24,430 nucleotides of DNA from Bifidobacterium sp. (GTDB lineage Bacteria; Actinomycetota; Actinomycetes; Actinomycetales; Bifidobacteriaceae), in the NCBI GenBank assembly GCA_022739095.1, contig JAIJEI010000007.1:1-24430 (forward strand), written 5' to 3'. The notes below the pieces were generated by a model. It did not search any database, had not been told where the DNA came from, and saw only the letters and a program-made list of their open reading frames with translations. Every line of letters begins with the position of its first letter. Position 1 is the stretch's first letter. A program made the translations under genes and the position numbers. Positions 13,943 to 20,353 of this stretch are shown piece by piece.

Positions 13943-15153
13943 GGCCGCACCACCGCCTCCGCCGACGCGCCGGTCTTCGCCTTGCGCCGTCCGGCGACGT
14001 CGTGGGTGGCGTGGTTGCGTTTGTCGTACGCGCATACCGGGCACGCCTCCTGCGAGATGACGCCTTCGATGTGTTCCTGGCACAGCGAGGTGCGCAGCAG
14101 CGCCGCCCCGTAGATCGGCACACGGCTCGCGGACGACGAGCTGACCGGTATCGCCCGGTTGGGGTCCTTGACGACCGGCAGCGGGGCGTCCGGCGCCCGC
14201 TTGCCCGTCGGATCGGGATGGGTGAGCATTTCCAGCCGCAGCTGCACGTAGTTCGCGGCGAACCTGGCGCCGCTGGTGAGCCGGGGCAGCCAGTAGCGGT
14301 TGCGGTACGCCCAGTCCATCGTCGCGACGATCTCGCCGTACGGCCTGTCGATCAGCAACGAGTGGACGGCCTTGCGGTCGGCCATGGTCGCCGGAACATC
14401 GAACCTCTGGTCCACGGCGAGCATGCGACGGCGGATGCCGTCGAGCACGCGCACCTCCTGACCGGCGCGTTCCGTCACCGGCTCGGGCAGCTTGCCGGGT
14501 TCGGGCACCCACAGCGGGTTCCTGCAACCCCTTGGAGGCAGGGCCTTGCCCCAATCGGTCGCCGGAACGGGTTCGGGCTTCGGGTCGGCGACCGGTTTCG
14601 TGGCGGCTTGTTCGGCGTTGAGGGGAGCATCCCCGAAGGGGATGAGGGGAGAATTGTTTATCACTTGTCTATTGGGTGACTTTCTGTCCAAGATTCCGGG
14701 ACAATTTGTCCTCGTCTCCACGTCCTTCGGCTCGGGTGACAATCCGTCGGGTGACAAATTGTCCTTCATCGGATCCGGCTTGCCGTCGCCTTCCGCCAGC
14801 GCGTCCAGGTTCCGGGGCTTCTCCTCGATGTTCTCGGCGGGATGGTCGCCGTCCATGACGACGTCCCACACGCGCGAGCGGTGTCCCTTGGCGATCGGCT
14901 TGCGGGTGCGCGGGTTGCGCGCCGACATCTCCTGGTCGCCGGGCCTGATGTAGCCCTTGCGCTCCAGCTCCTGCAACGAACGGATCACGGTGCGCTCACA
15001 GCACCCGCAGTTGAACGCGATGGTCTCCACGCTCGGCCACGCGGCTGCGCCATCGTCGTAATAGGCGCGGCGGGCCAGATACACCAGCACGAACTTGGTG
15101 ATGCCCTTGACGTCGTCGCGCTCCCATGCCCAGTTCTCGGCTCTGCTGCTCAT
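13939..15153 (-). CDS. Winged-helix replication-initiator-like protein
   Basis: The product has 404 residues with ATG at 15153 after GGGAAGG. Residues about 15-68 form an HTH_36-type winged helix (ITKFVLVYLARRAYYDDG, AAWPSVETIAFNCGCCERTV, then SLQELERKGYI), as in N-terminal domains of many plasmid and phage replication initiators. A long polar, low-complexity middle follows (about 85-225). A more conserved-looking C-terminal half has RPYGEIVATMDWAYRNRYWL and a Cys/His cluster near the end (CQEH...EACPVCAYDKRNH), possibly a zinc finger. The gene heads the WhiB-ParA-RHH group, overlapping the small membrane protein upstream and WhiB downstream by four bases each. Replication initiation is the best inference. 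A transcriptional regulator is possible. Confidence 0.65.
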   Translation of the reverse strand: MSSRAENWAWERDDVKGITKFVLVYLARRAYYDDGAAAWPSVETIAFNCGCCERTVIRSLQELERKGYIRPGDQEMSARNPRTRKPIAKGHRSRVWDVVMDGDHPAENIEEKPRNLDALAEGDGKPDPMKDNLSPDGLSPEPKDVETRTNCPGILDRKSPNRQVINNSPLIPFGDAPLNAEQAATKPVADPKPEPVPATDWGKALPPRGCRNPLWVPEPGKLPEPVTERAGQEVRVLDGIRRRMLAVDQRFDVPATMADRKAVHSLLIDRPYGEIVATMDWAYRNRYWLPRLTSGARFAANYVQLRLEMLTHPDPTGKRAPDAPLPVVKDPNRAIPVSSSSASRVPIYGAALLRTSLCQEHIEGVISQEACPVCAYDKRNHATHDVAGRRKAKTGASAEAVVRP

Positions 15154-15305
15154 CGCTCGACCTTCCCGCCGTCATGCGCCGGGTCCGCTTCGCGGCGTTC
15201 GCGCAGCCTCGCGCCGATGTCGTCGCCCAGACGGGCGGCGCGGCACAACGCATACGAGAGAACGCCGCCGGACACGCACACGGCGGCAACGACCAACCAC
15301 CACAT
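15150..15305 (-). CDS. 51-residue membrane protein (small ORF)
   Basis: ATG 15305 to TGA 15150-15152, whose last bases overlap the ATG of the replication-like gene (ATGA), as expected for translational coupling. The product begins MWWLVVAAVCVSGGVLSYAL, a single N-terminal transmembrane helix, followed by a charged tail rich in Arg, Asp and Glu (CRAARLGDDIGARLRERRE). The ribosome site is weak, and it lies 41 bp after the stop of the 57-residue gene. Position, frame and overlap support a real gene although no family is recognised. It could be an accessory membrane tether or simply a coupling leader for the downstream gene. Confidence 0.5.
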   Translation of the reverse strand: MWWLVVAAVCVSGGVLSYALCRAARLGDDIGARLRERREADPAHDGGKVER

Positions 15306-15346
15306 GGTTCGGCCGGTATCGGGGAAACGGTCCGCGGACGCGCGCC

Positions 15347-15520
15347 TCAGCGGCGCGAGCCCCGGGACGGGTGGGCGAGCATGGACAGCACATGAGCCTT
15401 CGCGATGCGCAGATCGACGTTGCCGCCGGCCCGCGTCGTCCGCCGCGCGGCGTCGCGCCGGCGATTAGGCTCGAAGACAGATGCCGGGCGAATGCCGGCG
15501 GTATTGGTAGAATCGGTCAT
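15347..15520 (-). CDS. 57-residue basic protein (small ORF)
   Basis: ATG 15520 follows a perfect GGAGG eight bases upstream, the strongest ribosome site in this operon, and ends at TGA 15347-15349. The product starts MTDSTNTAGIRPASVFEPNR and continues with many Arg residues. A short helix-like stretch near the end (VDLRIAKAHVLSMLAHP) precedes SRGSRR. No family is recognised. It is small, basic and soluble, so nucleic-acid binding is possible. It lies between the XRE gene (101 bp upstream) and the small membrane protein, all on one strand, so it belongs to the leftward maintenance operon. Confidence 0.55.
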   Translation of the reverse strand: MTDSTNTAGIRPASVFEPNRRRDAARRTTRAGGNVDLRIAKAHVLSMLAHPSRGSRR

Positions 15521-15611
15521 GGCGATGACCCTCCTTCACTTGGGATACAAGACGTCGGCGGCCGGGAATCTTGGCGGATGTACGGGTCGGAGACGCCTTC
15601 GGTTGTCGTTC

Positions 15612-15636
15612 GGTTCCGCGCCTAGTGCGCGGAACC
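15612..15636. repeat. GC-rich hairpin at the 3' end of the XRE gene
   Basis: GGTTCCGCGC (15612-15621) and GCGCGGAACC (15627-15636) form a 10-bp stem spanning the XRE stop codon. A T-rich stretch (TTCTTTT) follows only on the plus side, so for the leftward operon it is more likely an attenuator or mRNA stabiliser. Confidence 0.4.
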
Positions 15637-15900
15637 TTCTTTTGCCGGAGGAGACAGCAGCCTGTTCACGAGGGCGGCATCGTTGCCCAGCACGAAATCC
15701 GACGGCAGTCCCTTCATCCGATACAGCCAGACGAGATCGGCCTGCTGCCAATGGAGGGAGCCGTTCACCTTTCCCGCAACCGATGACTTCGATTGCCCCA
15801 TCTCCGCGGCCAGACCGCGGCAGGACAGACCCTGCTGCGCCATCCAACGAGCCACCGGAGACAGTACGGAAAGATGCTTTTGTCTACTCACAGTTGACAT
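15622..15900 (-). CDS. XRE-like HTH regulator, first gene of the maintenance operon
   Basis: The protein has 92 residues from ATG 15900 (MSTVSRQKHL). No ribosome site is obvious; a TTG start at 15927 is an alternative. Residues about 15-60 form a helix-turn-helix: ARWMAQQGLSCRGLAAEMGQ then SKSSVAGKVNGSLHW. This resembles compact repressors of actinobacterial plasmids and phages. It is divergent from the 16005 XRE gene, with a 104-bp gap that carries a good rightward promoter and two overlapping dyads. That is a lysogeny-switch-like layout. It probably controls the leftward operon, itself included. Confidence 0.7.
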   Translation of the reverse strand: MSTVSRQKHLSVLSPVARWMAQQGLSCRGLAAEMGQSKSSVAGKVNGSLHWQQADLVWLYRMKGLPSDFVLGNDAALVNRLLSPPAKEGSAH

Positions 15901-15914
15901 AGTAATTAAGTATT

Positions 15915-15943
15915 TTGCCTTTCGCAAGTCGGAGTGCTAATAT
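15915..15943 (+). promoter_or_regulatory. Promoter for the rightward XRE gene
   Basis: TTGCCT (15915-15920) and TAATAT (15938-15943) have exactly 17 bp spacing, 62 bp before the ATG at 16005. The operator dyads start three bases after the -10 box. Confidence 0.7.
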
Positions 15944-15945
15944 CG

Positions 15946-15973
15946 TGTCCAGAGATGTTGGACATATCAACAT
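15946..15973. promoter_or_regulatory. Overlapping operator dyads in the divergent switch region
   Basis: TGTCCA-N7-TGGACA (15946-15964) overlaps ATGTTG-N7-CAACAT (15955-15973). Both have the same N7 gap and cover the expected transcription start of the rightward promoter, as for an autoregulated XRE repressor. Confidence 0.6.
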
Positions 15974-16004
15974 GTGTTTGCGAAGCAGTGAAAGGGCGAT
16001 TGCC

Positions 16005-16442
16005 ATGACCACGACGATAAAGAAACGGATGACGAACTCGGGCGAATACCTGCAGAAGGTGATCGTATGGAACATCAGCATGCTGCTCACCGCGCACGGC
16101 CTGTCCCAGACGGCGCTCACGGAACCCCTGAAGATGACCAGGGGCGGCGTCAGCGCGAAGATGAAGAACAAGAACACGTGGAGCATCCCCGACATCGCGG
16201 CGCTGGCCGACTACTTCGGCGTGCCCGTGACGTCCCTGCTGGACGACACGCTCATGCGTCAGATGCTGGGAGAGGGGAACTTAGGTGCATCTTTGGTGGC
16301 AGCGACCACCGCACGATTTCCTGTTCGAGCAGCTGAAGGCCAAGCTGACGGCCTGAAACCGTTGAAAACAAAAGGCTCCGGGCCACGATACCTCGTGGAA
16401 CCCGGAGCCGGTGAGTACCCCCAGAGAGAGTCGAACTCGTGA
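16005..16442 (+). CDS. XRE-like HTH regulator whose frame runs into the attachment site
   Basis: The ATG at 16005 has AAAGGG nine bases upstream. Residues about 15-80 are an XRE domain (SEYLQKV-like start, then MLLTAHGLSQTALTEPLKMT, GGVSAKMKNKNTWSIPDIAA, LADYFGVPVTSLLDD). Beyond about residue 85 the text loses family character and reads through the tRNA-Glu terminator hairpin and into the att repeat, ending PQRESNS. This is the familiar translation of a tRNA 3' end. The true end is therefore uncertain: the insertion of the 5.2-kb element set the present stop. The protein probably represses or activates the divergent operon at the dyads in the shared intergenic region. Confidence 0.65.
   Translation: MTTTIKKRMTNSGEYLQKVIVWNISMLLTAHGLSQTALTEPLKMTRGGVSAKMKNKNTWSIPDIAALADYFGVPVTSLLDDTLMRQMLGEGNLGASLVAATTARFPVRAAEGQADGLKPLKTKGSGPRYLVEPGAGEYPQRESNS
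16374..16409 (-). terminator. Displaced original terminator of the tRNA-Glu locus
   Basis: GGCTCCGGG pairs with CCCGGAGCC, and inside it CCACGA pairs with TCGTGG. On the minus strand the stem is followed by TTTTGTTTTC. It lies directly beyond the left copy of the tRNA 3' end, in the orientation of the tRNA, so before insertion it would have terminated tRNA-Glu. Confidence 0.7.
16415..16438. repeat. att core, left copy (24-bp direct repeat)
   Basis: These 24 bp are identical to 21650-21673, the 3' end to T-arm of tRNA-Glu. Identity ends after CTC, where the sequence changes to GTGATGG. This marks the left end of the 5.2-kb element. Confidence 0.9.
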
Positions 16443-16531
16443 TGGTTCTTCTATGATTATGCAAAAACCTTGGAAAATCAACGTTTTGCACATCACGTAT
16501 ATTACGTAGACCATGGTGAATCACGTCTGTC

Positions 16532-16553
16532 TGTATCAAAATTGTATCAAAAA
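16532..16553 (+). repeat. Arm-type sites, TGTATCAAA pair (left end)
   Basis: TGTATCAAAAT and TGTATCAAAAA are adjacent 11-bp units. The same pair occurs at the right end (21580-21601). Paired short repeats near both att sites are typical integrase arm-binding sites. Confidence 0.65.
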
Positions 16554-16594
16554 GAGGGGAGTGGCTTAACTGTTTGTGTTCTGAACAATCAGGT

Positions 16595-16627
16595 CATTTG
16601 GAACGCATTTGGAACGCATTTAGAACA
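16595..16627 (+). repeat. Arm-type sites, CATTTGGAACG triple (left end)
   Basis: Three adjacent 11-bp units are present: CATTTGGAACG twice, then CATTTAGAACA. Two units of the same motif lie inverted at the right end (21529-21550). Confidence 0.65.
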
Positions 16628-16734
16628 TCTAGAAGACAAGTAATAGCAATATATAGAACAATTAGTACATAATTGTCTTTAAGGAAATGTCTCGCGGCAT
16701 TGTCGTTGCGAAGCTGGAGTCGAATTTGAGGCAA

Positions 16735-16775
16735 GCGAAAGCAGACCGGAGGCCTTCAGGCCGTAGGGCTTTCGC
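16735..16775. repeat. Two-stem cruciform, candidate oriT or small RNA
   Basis: GCGAAAGC (16735-16742) pairs with GCTTTCGC (16768-16775). Inside, GGCCT (16751-16755) pairs with AGGCC (16758-16762). It lies in the non-coding arm, downstream of the 153-residue gene on its strand. It has no T-tract, so it is not a simple terminator. Confidence 0.4.
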
Positions 16776-16883
16776 GCGGCAGTGGCATTCGCTACTCCGG
16801 GTTTTCCGGATTTTTCCCTATGCATTGATGTGCTAAGGACCCACTGTCATGGGAGTATCCAGATAATGGATGGATTGTTTCTT

Positions 16884-17345
16884 TCATTTAAGGTCTCTGA
16901 CCGCTTGGAATGAAAGGGATAGGCAATACTTGATTTTGTCGATATCACCGCCCATCTCCACGCACTGCTCCCAGATATCCTTCTGCATGCTGTCGCGAAT
17001 GCCGTCAAGGTGCCTACTCCACTCCTGGCTTGAAGGGAAAGTGTAGCGTATAGCGAGCAGGGACTTTTTCCCCTTCGGTGGAAGCATTACGTCGAGATCA
17101 TGAGGAAGGACCGGCTCCTGATGCCGTTTGGCCGCAAGTCTGCGTCTGGGTGCTTTGCCCTCACGTCTAGACACCCTGTGCTCGATGTCTATGATGCCCT
17201 TCTCCTTAAGCCTTCGTGTGGCTCTGCGAATGGATGAGGCCTTTGACGCCGAGTAGGAATCAGCGACGATGAATACCCATTTGCCGTCGTGTGCGTCCAG
17301 TGTTTCGAGAATCTGTCGTTCCCTTTGAATGCGTTGGCGTGGCAT
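16884..17345 (-). CDS. Winged-helix-like DNA-binding protein of the satellite
   Basis: The product has 153 residues. The start is ATG 17345, five bases after GGAGG; an ATG four codons upstream would place that ribosome site inside the gene. The N-terminal part looks like a winged helix (RERQILETLDAHDGKWVFIV, then KASSIRRATRRLKEKGIIDI), followed by a basic segment (RREGKAPRRRLAAKRH). The C-terminal half is predicted soluble (FPSSQEWSRHLDGIRDSMQK). A 12-bp inverted repeat overlaps the start region, suggesting autoregulation. It may be a replication or copy-control protein acting with the RepA-like helicase, since no other initiator is seen in the element. This role is inferred from context only. 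Confidence 0.55.
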   Translation of the reverse strand: MPRQRIQRERQILETLDAHDGKWVFIVADSYSASKASSIRRATRRLKEKGIIDIEHRVSRREGKAPRRRLAAKRHQEPVLPHDLDVMLPPKGKKSLLAIRYTFPSSQEWSRHLDGIRDSMQKDIWEQCVEMGGDIDKIKYCLSLSFQAVRDLK

Positions 17346-17355
17346 GGTGGCCTCC

Positions 17356-17399
17356 ATTATGTTTCATAAGACAACGGATAATGTTCCATGAAACATAAT
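17356..17399. promoter_or_regulatory. Operator-like inverted repeats upstream of the 153-residue gene
   Basis: ATTATGTTTCAT (17356-17367) and ATGAAACATAAT (17388-17399) are a perfect 12-bp dyad 20 bp apart. An extra half-site ATGTTCCAT (17381-17389) abuts the right arm. The left arm lies just before the start codon, so binding would block expression. Confidence 0.6.
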
Positions 17400-17474
17400 A
17401 ATCTTTAGTGGCTTGTCATATCATTCCGTGCGGCGAATCAATGTAAGCGGGGCGCTAAATCGTCTTTCCTTGAA

Positions 17475-17583
17475 GGTCCACCATCCGTGGTCCCTGCTGT
17501 ATCGTCCCCGGTCTCTCGGTCCAGATGCGGTCCACGGGCCGGGCCATGTCGATGCTCCTTTGACTTCTGATGCCCCGTGGTCC
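17475..17583 (+). repeat. GGTCC motif cluster 1 (5 copies)
   Basis: GGTCC, mostly as TGGTCC or CGGTCC, begins at 17475, 17489, 17518, 17529 and 17579, all in the same orientation. This is far above chance for a 5-mer in 110 bp. Confidence 0.55.
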
Positions 17584-18225
17584 AGGTCGGCGCTCCATTC
17601 GAAGGAGCATGGGCCAATGTCGGCTTGTCGTCACGCATTCGTTGGCACCGTCGGTTTCTGCGCGCCCTGTGTATCGTCAGTGCGTTCCCCGCCGCGGTTT
17701 CTGCTCCTCCGCCGCGCAGCACTCTGGCATGCGGGAAGCTTCCCGTCCATGATTCCATCGTTCGTGGAGCCCTAGCCCGGCCTGTCTTCCCGCCCTATCG
17801 ATAATGCGAACGGCCGATATCGGTCGGTCAAACGTCAAACACCATCAAAAACGTTGAGATTCCGCCGAAAGGCGGCTGCCGTCAGGCGGTGGGTGCAAGA
17901 AGTCCATATCGAAATTACTGGGGGTAGGGTTCTCTTTTTCTGGGATGTTTTCTGATGGTGTCTCGATATGGCTTTTTCTTATCCTGAGGGGGTGATTCGT
18001 TCTTTTTTGGTGGAATGGATTGGGGTGGTTTTTGGGAAGGCTGCTTCTGGCGTTCGGTTCCTTTTTCCGTTTGTTCCCGGTCGCGGGTCTTTTCCGTGGT
18101 ATGAGATTGCGCGATCTTCGACGTTCGGCCGTGACGCTGCATGAATGAGGTCCTATCCGGGCCGGGTTCACATGCATGCACTTCGGTTGTGCGCATGTCC
18201 GATAGGGGAGGTGTGACGGGGTTGT

Positions 18226-18390
18226 GGTCCTTGGCGGGTCATGCCTGCCGAGGTGGTCCGGTCCACTCGGTTATCCCAAGTGGACCGTGGTCCTCATGAG
18301 TGGCCCGCTGGCCTTTGATGGTCCACCGGTTCGGTGTTTGGCCCGGTGGCCGATGGTCCATCGATGATGAGGCTCAAGGTTGTGTGGTCC
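18226..18390 (+). repeat. GGTCC iteron-like cluster 2 (7 copies, about 30-bp spacing)
   Basis: GGTCC begins at 18226, 18255, 18260, 18289, 18320, 18355 and 18386, all on one strand, plus one inverted copy at 18282. Taking the paired copies together, spacing is 29-35 bp, about three helical turns, as in iterons. It lies just beyond the 3' end of the RepA-like gene. Confidence 0.6.
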
Positions 18391-18466
18391 GCGGGTCGCT
18401 GGCCTGAATGATCGCTATGAGCGATGGAGCCGTTCTTCTCTCATTGCTTAACTGGTTCGTGCTTTC

Positions 18467-19609
18467 TCAGCTTTCTGAGATGTGGGAGGCTTGAGGTAAA
18501 ACCCACACGCATCCTCCTGCTGCTCTCTTTACCCGTTGCGATTCACCCCCTATTCGTCCTAAGGCGCGTTTGAGCTGTGATTCGGAGAATCCGTTTTTTG
18601 CCCCTTCTTCGATTATCTTCTTTCTTGTCGCTCCTTCCTGGCCCTGGTTCATCAGATAATCACGCAACCATGAATCCTGGTCTAGGACGTCATCCGCGTC
18701 ATCTCCGCTGCTCCGTATCTGACGAATCGCGTCGACGGTTAGTTCCGTGTCCTCGATTCTTTCGACAATCTGGATGTTTCTCACGCCTCCGTCATCTGCC
18801 GTGTATGGGTGTGTAGCGGATATGATTCTCATTGACCTTTTACGATTGTTATTCGCCTTCTCGATGGTGACGATAGACGACTCGGGTCTCGTGGGGTCGG
18901 CCGCTATGTCCATGAACGAACGTGCCGTATCCTCGAATTTCTGGCTTCCTGAGAATGTCCCGGCTTTGTTCCAGTGGTGTATTCCCAGTATGGTTCTCGG
19001 GCGATGCGCCTGGGCAAGGGCGTTGCAGTAGACAAGGGCCGGCTGCACATCTTTCCTTGAATTCGTGTCCCCTTCGATGAGAAGGGCTATCGGGTCGATG
19101 ATGATGAGATCCGGGTCCCAGTCCAAAACGACATTTTTAAGAGCGTCCTTTATGTCTTCCACAGGTGGATATGCGGGGATGAGAGAGCCGTCTATCGGGG
19201 ACCTTTGTCTCATGGTCAGCAAGCGGTATCTCGATGGGTCGGCATCCATCATATCCAATCTTGGATAGATGATTGCCTCGGGAACGTCCTCATACTGATG
19301 AACGTACAGTACCTTCTTTGGTCCAACCGGCTTGCCGTTCCCGTCCTGCAAGAGGCCTTTCGTTGCTTGGGCCAGGATGTAAAGCGCCAGCATTGTCTTC
19401 CTGCTTCCGCCTGCGCCGGACAGCGTGTTGAGGCCTCCCGCCACGAGCCAGGGGTACATTAGGTAATGGAGGATAGTGGTGCGTACGTCTGATCGGCTTT
19501 CCAGTCCAAAGGTCGTTCCGTTTGGGTCGAGCGCAACGTTGTCCTTCGCCATCTCATTACCGGTGTCAGCGGCTATAACGGCACCGGTTTTCTTTTGCCG
19601 TGGCACCAT
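18467..19609 (-). CDS. RepA-like (AAA_25) hexameric helicase/ATPase
   Basis: The product has 380 residues. The ATG at 19609 overlaps the excisionase stop (TGATG); GTG codons at 19612 and 19606 are alternatives. The fold is RecA-like: Walker A GAGGSRKT at 65-72, Walker B DLIIID at 167-172, and the sensor-like HHWNKAGTFSGSQKFEDTAR (about 211-230). These match the RSF1010 RepA/AAA_25 replicative helicase family. The Walker A glycine before Lys is replaced by Arg (SRKT instead of SGKT), which is unusual. A C-terminal winged helix (about 318-375, QEGATRKKIIEEGAKNGFSE) is typical of versions from actinobacterial phages and integrative elements. It likely unwinds the excised element for replication. 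Confidence 0.8.
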   Translation of the reverse strand: MVPRQKKTGAVIAADTGNEMAKDNVALDPNGTTFGLESRSDVRTTILHYLMYPWLVAGGLNTLSGAGGSRKTMLALYILAQATKGLLQDGNGKPVGPKKVLYVHQYEDVPEAIIYPRLDMMDADPSRYRLLTMRQRSPIDGSLIPAYPPVEDIKDALKNVVLDWDPDLIIIDPIALLIEGDTNSRKDVQPALVYCNALAQAHRPRTILGIHHWNKAGTFSGSQKFEDTARSFMDIAADPTRPESSIVTIEKANNNRKRSMRIISATHPYTADDGGVRNIQIVERIEDTELTVDAIRQIRSSGDDADDVLDQDSWLRDYLMNQGQEGATRKKIIEEGAKNGFSESQLKRALGRIGGESQRVKRAAGGCVWVLPQASHISES

Positions 19610-19800
19610 CACTCCTCGGTCTCAACCTTATGGGAATCAATCCATTCTTGTATGTCCTTGGGGTCGTACATCACGCATCTGCGAGACATTCGGATGAACC
19701 GCGGCCCTCTCTTGCGATAGGCCATCGTCGCCAGATACCCCGATGTCTTTCCCATCATTTTCGCGGCTTCAGAACGGGTGATTAGCTGTCCTGCCGTCAT
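19609..19800 (-). CDS. Excisionase/MerR-like HTH protein
   Basis: This 63-residue protein has ATG 19800 after a perfect AAGGAGG. It consists of one winged helix-turn-helix of the HTH_17/excisionase type: LITRSEAAKMMGKTSGYLAT, then RKRGPRFIRMSRRCVMYDPK, then DIQEWIDSH. Such proteins bind and bend the arm DNA to direct the integrase toward excision, and in many elements also control replication genes. It is translationally coupled to the RepA-like gene (TGATG overlap) and divergent from the XRE-integrase pair. Expression would therefore switch on excision and replication together. Confidence 0.8.
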   Translation of the reverse strand: MTAGQLITRSEAAKMMGKTSGYLATMAYRKRGPRFIRMSRRCVMYDPKDIQEWIDSHKVETEE

Positions 19801-19813
19801 TTATCCTCCTTAA

Positions 19814-19846
19814 GTAACTAAATTAATAACATATGTAACTATATTA
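19814..19846. promoter_or_regulatory. Direct-repeat operators in the xis/XRE divergent region
   Basis: GTAACTAAATTA (19814-19825) and GTAACTATATTA (19835-19846) lie 21 bp apart, two helical turns, just upstream of the excisionase ribosome site. They are likely binding sites for the XRE regulator or the excisionase. Confidence 0.6.
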
Positions 19847-19912
19847 CATACATTACATTAGGTTGTGAATTATCACATGGTTCACACTCCGACTATTCGA
19901 TATCGGTGTCTT

Positions 19913-20353
19913 ATGATGGATGTCATGACGCAGAGGGAAAACGGGGCCACGGGAAGTATTGTCGCCGCAAATGTGTCCAGATACAGGAAGGCGCTGGGCA
20001 TTTCATACCGAACGCTTGCCCGAAGATTGTCGGACGGAGGCCACCCCATCGTGCATACGCAGCTGCGTAACATCGAGATAGGGCTTCGCCGTGTTACGGC
20101 GGATGATCTGACCGCACTTGCCGTGGCCCTTGAGGTATCTCCGTTGTCGTTGCTGATGCCCGAGACCGCATCGGAAGATGTGCCATGTGAGATTACGGGG
20201 CTGTCGGGCTTCCTGTCGTCGCTCGATGTATGGAGATGGGGGCTTTGCGCTTCTCGTCAAGGGGTGCTTCCCGATTCCGGCGATGCGGCCCAGGACGCTC
20301 TGTTCCGCCGCCGTTCGGCGCCTGCTGTTGATGGCGACGGGAGATTGCCGTGA
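19913..20353 (+). CDS. XRE-family regulator upstream of the integrase
   Basis: The open frame begins at 19865. ATG 19913, 19916 or 19925 fit better because the HTH follows closely; none has a strong ribosome site, so leaderless translation is possible. From 19913 the product is 146 residues. The XRE domain reads SIVAANVSRYRKALGISYRT, LARRLSDGGHPIVHTQLRNI, then LTALAVALEVSPLSLLMP. The C-terminal 50 residues are not recognisable. The stop overlaps the integrase GTG start (GTGA), so the two are coupled. It is divergent from the excisionase-helicase pair across paired operators. The natural inference is that it represses excision and replication while the integrase maintains the integrated state. 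Confidence 0.7.
   Translation: MMDVMTQRENGATGSIVAANVSRYRKALGISYRTLARRLSDGGHPIVHTQLRNIEIGLRRVTADDLTALAVALEVSPLSLLMPETASEDVPCEITGLSGFLSSLDVWRWGLCASRQGVLPDSGDAAQDALFRRRSAPAVDGDGRLP

Larger units (their letters stand above)
1..16414. mobile_element. Conjugative plasmid-like/ICE region (left end outside window)
   Basis: Conjugation genes (Maff2, VirB6-, PrgI- and VirB4-like), a PrgB-like wall-anchored adhesin, a ParA/ribbon-helix-helix partition pair, a winged-helix replication-like protein and divergent XRE regulators lie together. This combination is known from conjugative plasmids and ICEs of Gram-positive bacteria. AT-rich cargo blocks (about 1860-4500 and 9235-11580) interrupt otherwise GC-rich genes, which indicates separate acquisitions. 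No integrase or relaxase is visible in this part, so the left boundary and the mode of integration are unknown. The right boundary at the attachment repeat (16415) is inferred from the neighbouring element, not from a matching repeat on the left. Confidence 0.6.
16443..16883. other. Non-coding left arm of the satellite element
   Basis: 441 bp without a credible gene. It holds the arm-type repeats at 16532-16553 and 16595-16627 and the cruciform at 16735-16775. Nothing else is recognised. Confidence 0.6.
17400..18466. other. 1.07-kb non-coding core of the satellite, candidate origin region
   Basis: No open frame here has a ribosome site or family resemblance; the longest (17845-18177 minus, 110 residues) is low-complexity Pro/Lys/Arg/Ser text. 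The region holds two clusters of TGGTCC motifs and an imperfect 11-bp stem (17551-17561 with 17600-17610). One further GGTCC at 18149-18153 is near a CCTATC/GATAGG dyad. A replication origin or structured RNA is possible. Confidence 0.5.

Noticed and set aside
16415..16438. A second tRNA-Glu gene
   Set aside because: Only the 24-bp 3' portion is present; anticodon and D arms are missing. It is the att copy.
17438..17758. 106-codon minus-strand frame in the satellite core
   Set aside because: No ribosome site and low-complexity polar text. It spans a motif cluster and an inverted repeat, which fits non-coding DNA better.
17845..18177. 110-codon minus-strand frame rich in Pro, Lys, Arg and Ser
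   Set aside because: Skewed composition produced by a T/G-rich plus strand, without a ribosome site or recognisable domain.
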